Source: Lingula anatina (Eukaryota; Brachiopoda; Lingulata; Lingulida; Lingulidae). From it: a DNA stretch of 27,518 nucleotides. The stretch covers positions 474,644 to 502,161 of the forward strand of contig NW_019775636.1 in assembly GCF_001039355.2 (NCBI RefSeq), given 5' to 3'. Both the position numbers and the translations under genes were made by a program. Under the pieces are notes generated by a model, which worked only from the letters and a program-made list of their open reading frames with translations, was not told the DNA's origin and searched no databases. Below are positions 11,101 to 23,100 of the stretch, piece by piece (the first letter of the stretch is position 1; every line of letters begins with the position of its first letter).

Positions 11101-14100
11101 AGATACAAGAGATCAATAAAGTTCATTGCTTATTAGAATTGGAAAATAGAGTCGTTAGTAGTGTCACTGGTAATGTGTAGCAGGTGGAACCCTGGAAAGC
11201 TGAATACATAGTTAAATATATGGCTAATGATGCCATTGTTTTAGACAGGGCACATGATTTAATGACTTACAACTTTAGGACCTCAATGGTTAAACATTTT
11301 TGATTTTTGGCTACAAGATATTAAAGTACTATAACATTTCTACTGCAGATGCTGTCTTGTTCAGCACAATTTCACTAAGCCTGTGAAATTTTGCAGAAGT
11401 GTTTCTCCTTCAGACTCCAAATTAATGTGTTGGTTTAATTATTTTCAATGCACAGGAGCTCCAGCCTTGCTCATGTGAACTCCATGCTCCGTGAGCAGCT
11501 TGACCAGGCCACATCAGCCAATCAGCAGCTGACCCAGGACATCCATCGCTTGACCACTGACTGGCAGCGTGCCAGAGAAGAATTGGAGCAGAAGGAGTCA
11601 GAGTGGAGAGACGAGGAACAGTCCTTTAATGAGTACTTCAGTGCTGAGCACAGCCGTCTGCTGTCTCTGTGGAGGGCTGTCGTCGCCTTCAGACGTCAGT
11701 TTGGAGAGATGAAGTCAGCCACAGAGCGCGATCTGTCTCACATTCGTGCTGACTTGACTCGTACTTCCCGTAGCATGCATTCTGCCTGTCTCAACCTCAG
11801 TGCCAACTTGAGGAGCATGGACACTCAGTCTCAGGTAGTTTTTCACCATTTATTTGTGTAAATTTCCAATGTGTTGAACTGTAATTGACCAATCCAGTTG
11901 CTAATGATATGTCAAATGATAGGTCTACACATTTCCAATGTTTTAAACTGTAAATGGCTAGTTCTGTTGTTAATGATCCATTAAATGATAGGTCTGCACA
12001 TTTTGAACACTGGTAAATATTGTCTACCTGGTGTACTACAGAACATATTAACACAATAAAGAACAAGTCTACCCCCCCCCCCCTTTTATTTAATCATTTA
12101 TCTTTGCTAAAGTAAAGCCAACTTGAGAATGCTCTCTTCATGAATGAATATATGAATGTCATGCACATGAACTGAAACAATGCTCTGTATTTGTTGCAGG
12201 TATCTGCTGACAGGGATCGTAGCGACCGTAACGCCCTAGAGAACCAACTACGCGACAAGGTCCGCGAGGTGATGGAACTGCAGACCAAGTTTGACATTCA
12301 CACCTCTGAGCTCAACTCCAAGTAAGTTCTCAACTTCTTAACCTGTTTTACTCATCTTTCATTTGGTTTACTGTGATATGTGCTCAGTGATATTTCCCCA
12401 CTAGCTGTAAACATACACATTTAGTTTAAGAGATTGAAAAGAAAAGTGAGCATCAATTTTTCATTATGTGCAAATCCTTTTGTGAAAAATTGAAATAGAT
12501 TTAAAATCTAAAAGTGGGTCTAGTTGTTAAATATGATCTACTTATTTCTTTGTAATTATGAGTTTTAATTTGCAGCATGAAAGAATCAAATTAATTTCAA
12601 GTATGTTAGTGTTGATCAATTTTAATATCTTATTTTTACACCTGAGTTAATCCAGATATTTGTTTACCCCAGGGTCAATGAACTTACCATGATGAATGAG
12701 AAACTGAAGATCCAGCTGATTGAGAAAGACAAGTCCATCAGCACACTTCAGGCTAACATGGACCGTGTGGATGCAGGGCGCATGGAGGCAGCACGTGAAC
12801 GCGAGTCTATGGAGGTGGAGGCCTCACAGACCATGCGTGAGGAGACAGAAGCACTGCATGCAGCTCTGCGTGACATCGCACAGGCCGTGATAAGTGATGC
12901 TGACCAGTCCAAGCTGGAGGATGAAGGTGCAAGCACTGCTGAGCTGGCGAGGTCAATGTCCCCATCACGCTCACCACGCATGCGCACTCGCACACGCTCA
13001 GCCTCTCCCAGTCGCTCACCTGCCTTCGCGGACTCCACATTCTCTGCTGTGCAGGCAGCGCTGAACAAACGTCAGTTGCAGGTGCAGGAAATGCGTGCCA
13101 AGTTTAACGCATCAAAGGACCAGAATGCAGCACTTCGCAAGCAGCTTGATGATACAGAGAATGAGCGCAGGCGCATTGAGAGACAGATGATGGAGTACAG
13201 AGAAGAGCTGGATAATGCGTAAGTGTTCTTATTGATTGTGATGTGTACTAGTAATGTCAAGTTGTATTCTATTATTTTTACATGATTACACTTGTCTCCA
13301 GTGAAATGGATGCTCTGCCAACTTAATCTGGGTTCAGTATCAAATATAAATCAATATCATAATTAGAAATGAGAGTGTCCACTTTTTCACAATAAAAAGT
13401 ATGTAAACTGACAATTTAACATGCTAAATTGAAAAGGTTCAATGTCATCAGCATTACTGTTACACTTTCTTAATTTTATTTTTTAGGCGCAGAGACAAAG
13501 AAGATTCATTCCGAGATCGTGACCGTTTCAAGAACCAGCTAGACCTGACTGGCAGCGAGAAGTCGCAGCTTGAAAGAATGCGCCAGGCACTTAATGAACA
13601 AATTGAGGCCTTGAACACTGAAAATGAGAAACTCCAGGCAGCAAATTCTGAGATTCAGCGTCAGCGAGACAACATTGAGGATGAGAAAGATGATGTCATC
13701 AAGGATAAAGAACGTCAGATTAAGGAGAATGAGAGATGGTGAGTGTGTAATATTTTTATGGATGTTTTTTTTTATTATCATTATTTCAATGAAATTACAT
13801 GATAGAGCAGTATATTAACCATGTGCAGTTGTTATAATCGAGTTTATTATTATTATTATTAATCACTTCATTCTTTTGTTGCAGCACTTCATTTTTACTG
13901 GTTATTTAAACTAAAAACCATATTTTACCTCTCAGGGAAGCTTTTTTATATGAAACTCACATGAACACGTTTATGTAACAGAGTGTACACGTCAAAGATG
14001 GCACTGAATTAAATGCATAATGTCTAGTCACAGTGTGTGCAAGAAATAAAAGAAGAACAATTTGTAAACCAAAGAATCTTATGAATCTCATATTTTATTC

Positions 14101-17100
14101 CACTAGCCACAAGGTAATAGAACAGCTGGAGATGAAACTGTCCAAACTCAGAGAGGACTTTGTGGAGACCAAAGAAACTCTGCACAAATCTCAACTAGAC
14201 AAAGATGTACTGGAAAATGAGAAAGCTGAGATGGGTGAGTAACTGTCACGCTTAACACAATCAGCACTCTGTCACACCTAACACAATCAGCACACTGTCA
14301 CACCTAAAATAAACTTTATCTGTTTTGTTCTTTTACAGACAATCAATATATTTTATCTTTTTTTTTCTGTCTGTGATGAGTTCCTCTGTATTTTAGGCGA
14401 GGCCTTGTCTAAGGCTGAGCTTCGTATGGCAGAGCTGGAGCTAGCTGTGAACAAACTGAAGACAGAGGAGGCAGGCCTCCGCGATGCTCTGCTGAAAATG
14501 CAGGCTCTGAATGAAGGCTTGGGACAGGATAAGATTGAGCTGAACAAGATCATTATGCAGGTATAGTGTGTGCTTGTGTGTGTATGTGTGTGAGAGAGAG
14601 ATGCATGAAAAGAGTTTGGAAATGTGATAGCTGTCACATGAAAATAGTTCAGAATACCAAAAAGCATTCTATACAGCTCCAGTAAGAATATCAGTAGTCT
14701 TTTGAATCAATTTTCCTTTATCTTCATTGTTTACCAAATTTCATATTATATAGAAGAAGTGTTCCAAATGGCTATCATATGGTTTCCATAATGAGAGTTA
14801 GCAACAGTGCCTCATAGATTTACCTTATATCTCTAACAATGTTGTCTTCCACAGCTTGAGGCAGAGAAGGCCTCCTTGTTTGGAGAGAAGCATGCTATCA
14901 TTGCTGAGAAGTCTGGAATTCAGGAAGAACTGGTCCGGGTGGAACAGGAGAAAATGGATCTGGACACTGAGAAACTCGGTAAAATAAAAATTCATTTAAT
15001 TTTAAGTTTATGTATTAAAAAGTAAATCGAAGGATAAGATTAAAGAAAACTCTCAAGTCAGTGGCTAAAAGGATTCAGATCCAGTGGTAATGTCAGATGT
15101 GAATAAGAACTTATGCTGTTAATTCCCTTCAGACCCTTGGCAAGCAGCATTCAGCAAATGTAATTATATATCATAGATCATTATGTTTTGTAGTTTGTTT
15201 CTGTTGTCTGACCCGTTTTACTTCTGTTGTCTGCCCGTTTTATTTCTGTCGTCTTCCATTCAGGCCTAAACCAGACTGTGGAGATCCATGAGCAGACGGT
15301 AGAAAACCTTCAGGAGGAGATCACCATCTTGAATCGTGAGAAAGTGGAAATTACTGAGCAGCTTAACTCTGTGAGTGATTCTTATGTTACTCTGTAACTG
15401 TTCAAGTTTCTGGTGATTGTGCGTTTGTGGAAGGTGGTGATTGCATCTTGGGAGAACATCTTTTTTTTGCTCGGAAACTTTTTAGTCATAAGACATGACT
15501 TAATGTGGTATCATGCTACATAGATATCGAGTGAACAAAGGCAATAATTTACTAATGAAAGTGGTGTAATCATTTTATGTCTTTAAGACAAAGTTATTTC
15601 AGTCCTTTTACCCTTCTTGTCCCTTGCTGAAATTTGACTGTTGTTTCATTGTTAATTGTTCATGACTAAGTTGTTATAATGGTGAAAATGAAACCAGTAA
15701 AAACGCTTCTAACTCCAATGAATGATTTTCTGCCTCCAGGTGTCTCGTCAGAAGTCTGCTCTAGCTGAGGAACTTCTTCAGTCCAGGAAGGAGTGTGAGC
15801 GTCAGAGTGACACCGTTGTCCGCATCGCCAAGGAGAAGGAAGATCTGACCAAGGAAAAAGCCTCTCTCATCGTCCAGCTGACCAGCTCTGAGCGTGAGAA
15901 CCGACAGCAGAGTGAGATCATTGCTGGGTTTAAGGCAGACAAGGAAAGTCTGGAAAATGCACTCTATGAGGCGCAGCAGCTCAACGCTCAGTTGGAGACC
16001 CGTAAGGAACAACTGGAGGGAGAGAATCAGGAGCTGATCCTGCGTAAAGAGGCCCTGCAAGGTAAACACTCCAGCACACAATATAAAATGTGATGATCTT
16101 ACAGTTTTTTTATTCATTCCATAAAAATGAAATAAAACTGCATCCAATAATACTAGATTTTCAGAGAAATATTTCTTATATACCATTGTATGTTTTCCAT
16201 CTTGCTATTTAGTATAGAATAACTTAAAAGAGTATTAGTAGTAATACCATTTGGTTGGCCAACATGTCAGATGTGGTAGCAGTTATGAAATAAAATATGT
16301 GTTAAACTTGTTCAATATTGTTTGCTTCTTTTACAGCTGAAATTGCACGTCTGCGCAAGGAGATGGAGCTTGAAATTGAGAAGCTTGAAAGACAGAAGGA
16401 GAGTATTACTGCCAAACTGGGGCAGACAGAGCGTGACCTCAATGTTTCTCTCACACAGGAAAAACAGGCTCATGAGGAAGATATAGAGAGACTTACCAGG
16501 GAGAAGGTGAGTTGGTTTGTCTTAGTAGGAGCCACATCTATAGAATCAAAAGACCAAAATAAAATAATCATTTTGGAAATTTTCTGTTTTTCAGAGTTTT
16601 ATAGATAAATTGTCATCAGTACCTCACTAAATTGGTGAAGTAAAAAAGAATTTTTTTCCCAGTTATAATTCCTGTCCAATACCTTTGTTACTAAAACAGA
16701 CATTCATTTGTTATGAAAATAATAAACAAATTGCCAAATGTGATTTTCTGATTTTGTCTTCAAATTTCTTATTTCAACTTCAGGAAACCCAGAGAATAGA
16801 ATATGAAGCCAATCGTGAAGAAATCCTCCACCATAATGCTATGGAGAAGGAAGAAATGATTGCAAGAGCTGAGAATGAAAAAGAGCAGCTCCAGCAGGAA
16901 TTGGCAGCCATCCAGAGAGAGCGTGATGACTCCATGTTGTTTGCAGAGAACGAGAAGCAGCAGGTGAGATGTCATTTACTCTATAGGGGGCAGTGCCATA
17001 CAAGATAAGATGTTGGCTGGTGTTACAATGTTCATATGCATTGTGATTTCTCAGCTTGAATGAAAAAATTTAATTAGAAGTTTCACAAACTGGTTATGAA

Positions 17101-20100
17101 TTGACTCACTTGTGTATATCTAGTAAAAGGCTTATAAAATATATCTGAATATTTATTGGCCAATTAACTCTCTATTTATTTATAATTCTTCAATTGCCTA
17201 TTTTTCCACAGGTAATATTTTGTATAATATCAAAATAACATTTGCTACAGGTCTTGTCTCTGATGGAACAAGAAAAGTCAACTCTGGCAGAGAAGCTGAA
17301 CAGCACCCAGAAGGACCTTCAGAGCCAGATTGTTGAGAATGAGCGCCTGAAGAGGGAGTCCATGTCCAGGCAGGAGTCTGATAAGAACTCTATCAACGGC
17401 CTGCAGGCAGAACTGAAGAAGTTCAGATCTCAGTTTGAAGAGGCTACGTAAGTATAGATGGTGGTTTGGAGCAACATAAGCTACATGAGTAGAAATAATA
17501 TACTTTCAGGGGCACTGCGTTTGTGCCAAGAAGGCGAGAAGAAAAACTATAATATTAGAAAACCAACGATATTTAAATAAAACTAAAAAGGTTAGTTAAA
17601 TAGGGGGAACTTTGGCAAGACAACTGTTGCATATCAGTGAAAATGAAATGTCTCAAAATGTCAATGAAAAAACTGAGATTGTTTACTTAATTGGGGGAAA
17701 AGGTGCAGGATTTTAAAGAATAATTTCCAGAGAAATTAAAGAATCTTAAGTTATAGGGGACTGATTTGTTATAGGCAAAAAAAAAAGGATTCAATGGAAA
17801 ACAATGTGTGGAAAGAACATAATAAAGATCTGAGCAAAAAAAGTTGAAAAAGATAAAAAGGAAAACCATTTAAGCATAAAGTTATGGAAAAAGAAACCAG
17901 AGCTGTAAAGCCTTACACAAATTTTGCTATTTACAAAAAATTAAAGAACTTTTGTGACTTCTTATATGTGATATTGACAAAAAAAATCTATCATTTATTT
18001 AATAACGTACTTCTGAATTGTGTGTAATTATCATCTAGGAAGGTGTCAAAATTACCTGTCTCACCTGTTTAACACATAGCATTAGAAGGTGTTAAATTAC
18101 AGAGGAAAGAACATAGTTTATCGAACAACTAAAGTAACACCTGGTGCCTTATCAGGTACCAAATCGGTTATCCAACAAGCAGTCTGCATGTCAGTTTTAC
18201 CTGTATACATGGTAGGTACAAGTGCATTTTGTATTTTAAAGAACTCTGAAGGTAAAGTCTCTCATCACTAAAGAGATTGCAGCCAGGGCTTGGAAGCTTA
18301 GGTTTAGTCTGTTCCTGTCGTGCGCACTTCATTTCTCTGAAAGATGAAAAAGGCCTATAGAGATTGTACATTTGTATTACTCAAAAAAATTCAGAGATTA
18401 ATTATTTCACTAATTTTGTACATTCTAGAGTTGCTCAAGACAGAGAGCTGAAGGATCTCAACGGTCGTATGCAGGAGTTGCAACGCCAGAAAGAGCAAGC
18501 ATTACGTGAGGTGGCTGAACTCAAAGTACAACTAAAGATGGTGGAAGAAACACGTGACACAATTAGACGTGACCTTATTGAAGCTAACCGTAAAATTCGG
18601 GAAGGTTTGTGACCTTTTTATTTTGAACAGAATTGTCAACGACTAGTTTCATGTAAAAGTTATCTGTGACTGGACTGATGTATGTGCTGCAGTCAAACAT
18701 TACAGTTTGAGAAATATGAATATTAGATATTTGTTTATCAAATAAATATTTGAATTCATGAAAATTATAGAGTTTCACAAAAGCTCATTCAAGAGGTAGA
18801 TGTTATTCTTTGTGTCCATTTTTTATAGCTGATGAAACCAAAGAACTGATGCGTAAAGAAATTGGTGATCTCAAACGTAGTGTGAACGATGAGGTGCGTG
18901 AAAAAGAGGCAGTCCAGAAAGCCAATGAGGAGCTGCGTAACAAGATCAAGAGGGCTGAAGGTGAAAAGATAGAGCTGAGTCGTAATCTGCAGGAGGCCAA
19001 GCAGAGAATTGGAAGTAAGTGCTGGTGTGGAGATGATATATGTATAATTGAGGTGCAATTTAGATGAAAAATTGTATATATTTCATTGACAATATTTATT
19101 TTATTATTGCAATCACAATCATTGCAGTAACCAAAGTTTTAGTAAGACTTGATGAACAAGATGTCAGATATTAAGATCCACAGATATAAATAAGTTATTT
19201 TGCTCTGAAGAGTTAAATAATTCTTTACATTGCTATATGTTAGTAAAACAAAGATCAAAGATGAGTTCAGTTCATTTCAAATAAAAATCTATAAAAGTTT
19301 GGCGTAACTCTCAAGTTCACAACCCCAATTTAACACCATTTTTAGTTCTGGAGGAGCAGAAGACTGGAGTCCAAAAGGAGGCCTCGGACCTTCGTGCCAG
19401 TCTCCGTGAAGTAGAGAAGGCTCGTCTGGACGCACGTCGTGAGCTGCAGGAGCTTCGTCGTCAGGTGAAGATGTTGGACAGTGAGAGAAGTAAGCTAGGG
19501 AAGGAGGTGGGTGATCTCCAGAACCGTGTGGCCAGAGATGAGGAGAAAGAAGAGGAATCCAGGAGAGAGCAGTATGGACTGAAGCAGAAGGTACAATACT
19601 CATTTTTCATTGGCTAGACACACAGCCTATTAAAACAGAGATATTATATGCTGTACCTGAACACTGTACTGTATTGAAGTTTGGATTACTCTTTTTTTAC
19701 AGTAGAAACTGAAAACAAAAGATTGAGAACCATATTGTAGTTGACGAGTTTATTGCTGGTCACAAGTAGTAGATATTTTTCACAGTGAAATGCCTTCCCT
19801 TAAATTTATCTTAATGTGATATATGATATAATGAAAAATTTGATTTTTTATTCCTTTTGTTGTATTTCTTTCCATAAACAGGTTGTTGAGACTGAAGCCA
19901 GCCGTGAGGCTCTTCGCAAAGAGCTTGCTAATCTTCAGCGTCGTTATGCTGAACTTGAGGACGAGTCCCGCGTTAAGGAGAAGGACTACCAGATGGCACT
20001 GGAGGACAGTCGTCGCAATGAACGCAAACTGGAAGAGATACGTCGCAACCTTGAGACAAACCTTGAGGCATGCAACAATGAGATTGGAGAGCTGAAGCTG

Positions 20101-23100
20101 GCATTGAGCGGAGCAGAGGGACGTGTCAACGCCCTTGAGGCTCAGCTTGCCCGTGTCGAGGGGGCCAAACGCGACGTTGAGTTCAAACTGAGCAGCATTC
20201 ATTCCACACTGAGACGTACAATTGGTTTCCGCCAAGACATGCCCAGATCTCCAAGTCCAACCATGCGTGCACGTAGTCCGAGCCCACGACGCACACGTCC
20301 TACATCTCCAGCTAAAGGTAGGTTTTTGCTTTCAAAATCATAAAGTGATCAGCATGATTGCAACTTTTTATTATTTATATATACATAATATGGCTTATAT
20401 TATGCTTCTTTACTCCTTGCAGCATAGTTTGACCACAGTATTTGTTTTATATTGTAACCTCACTGGAATATTCAGCTTGCTGCAGCAGTTTTATTTATTT
20501 AAAATTCTCAAAAAAATTATAAATCACTTAACCAGAGAGAGGGACATGGGGTTTACCATCTACATCTGTATGTCTTTGTAGCCAAAAGTGATGAAAGTTT
20601 AGATCAGACTGTCCCCGAAAAAGGTACACTGGAGTTGAATGCATTTTTAGAAAGTCTTTTTACGAGTTGAAAAAAAATAATAGTGTATTTTTATTGAGTT
20701 GTTGCATTTTATGTTATTGTGTCTTTCTATTATAATTATTTTGAATGTGATTTATTTTTGGCATGTTTAATTTCTGATCAGAAATATTATTTATTTTGTT
20801 TATTTTTGTTGTTTTGTTTAGTATTTTAACTTTTACAATTGTAGTTGAACTGTTTATATAATTATGTGTCTGTTTTTATCATGTGACAGTCTGTTAAGGA
20901 TTTTTAACATGATTTTTGTCTTGTTTTGAAGTGACATAATATTCAGGCAGATGTGAATATAAAAGTAATATTGTTTTTGATAAGATTTTCAGATAAAAAA
21001 GCAAGATTGTACAACCTAGTGAATGTATAAATTTAAATATGCTGTGATAAACCATACTACCAAACACAAATAATCTACAGGCAAATACGTCATATCTGTA
21101 TGCTTTCTTTCATCAGGCTTTGACAACACTTTCACAACCACAACTGATGGCCGCGGCAGTCCAATTGCTCGCACTGGCTCCCCAGACCGTGCTCGTAGCC
21201 CCACACGTCGTGAGCGTGATATGTCTCCCTCCAGACTTGACCAATCTGTGTCCATCGCAGATATTGACCCTGAGGCTGTCCGTATTGCACTCCGAGACTT
21301 TGTTCAGCAATTGGCTGGATCTGAGAGAGAAAGGGTGGGTAATAGAAAAGTATTTTGTTCAGCAGTTGGCTGGATCTGAGAGAGAAAGGGTGGGTGGTAG
21401 AAATGTTATTTTAAAAGATACAATTAAAATGCAGCAAAGACAAAGAGTTCACTGGATAAAGGGATTATTAACACTGTGTAGTGGAATTTTTAACCATGTG
21501 CTTTATGCATTGACTGAAAACTACATAAATTCTTCTTACAAGTATATGAAAATTTAAGAATGTTTTTTTTTTTCTTTTTTTTTCTTAATACATGTCAATC
21601 ATATTCTATTCTATTTAGGATGAATGCAGTAAACAAGTAAGCAAATGAGGAATTGTTCTCATAATATTCATTTCCAAATGTTTATTTTCTAACAGCATAT
21701 TTATTTTGTTTACAAGATTGATTTCTCACACAAAAATATAACAACACAGCTTATTATTGGAGTTCTTTGGTTGGAATTACATGTTCAGAAAATTCAAAAT
21801 TGATATTAACTGAAATGTTTATTTCATCATTAGATATTTGCTATAACCTATAGATAATAAGAATCATTACAACCAAAAATAATTTTACAACCATTTGTTT
21901 GTATATTTGGGAAGTATACAAAATTTGTTTATCATTTATGAAAAGATACTGTCAATAAAAGGTGCTGATAATTTCTAGCCATACAAATTAAACATTAGAT
22001 TTATCAGACATTTGACAGAATTCAGGCACTTGTACAAGTATTTTCAGGATCTTTTGAAAGTCCTCTAGCTTTTAACTCTACATACTACATTTGCCACTAG
22101 CCTCCCTTGTTATATGTTATATGTAACTATGTCTTTTCTTATTAATAATCTGTAATATAATAAATATCATTATCTCCAGGATGACTGCCTGTCCCAAGTG
22201 CGCAGTCTGTCCATGCAGCTGAAGGAGATGGAAGAGGATCGTGACAGAACAGAGGCCAGGCTACAACAGCTGCAGAAATCCCTGGGAGAGGCAGAGGAAG
22301 GTAAGAGAGAGAGAGAGGGGGGGGGGGGGGGGNAGGCCAGGCTACAACAGCTGCAGAAATCCCTGGGAGAGGCAGAGGAAGGTAAGAGAGAGAGAGAGGG
22401 GGAGGGGGGGGGGGGGAGAGAGCACCTAGTGATGCCTACAGTTGGCTACCTGTTAGTTATTAAGCTAGCCATGTGAACATTTTTATTTTGAGATATTATT
22501 TGTAACAGTTTGGCAGAAATTAATTGGATATCAAATTTTGATTTTTTTTCTTTTTTCTTTTTATTGTGGGTTTGGCTAAAGTGAACAGAATGCAGAATTT
22601 GATAAACTGTGTGAAGCAAACTCAAAAGACTTGATAAGATATATTAAAGAGCTCATTATTCTTTATTTCATAGAAATCTGTTTATGTGTTTCTCTTTTAA
22701 CAAAATTAATTTTTTATCAATCTGACTTATGAAACTTTGTATGTTTTAGACAAGAGAGGCATTGACAGTCGTCTAGCTAGCGCGCAGACAGCACTCATGC
22801 TGCAAGAGGAGACAATCCGTCGTAACGAGCGTGAGCGCAAGACCATGGCAGAGAAAATCAACACGTTGGAGCGTGGTCTGGCAGCCATGGAGTCTGAGAA
22901 GAGACAGCTGCAGGTATGACCCACACTGCTGTAGTGACAGTTGAATGAATGATACAGTGGAAAAAATTGTTTTAACTGAAATATTTTAACTTATTAATTT
23001 TTTTGTTATTATTTTTCTTTGGGTCTTATTTTGTGCAAAGGAAACCAAGCACAAAGATATAATTCTGAATTATACAAACAAACAAAAATAATGTTGATAT

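Noticed and set aside
12748-13068. Antisense open frame of 106 codons opposite exon 7
   Set aside because: Shadow of the GC-rich coding strand; the sense frame matches rootletin closely.
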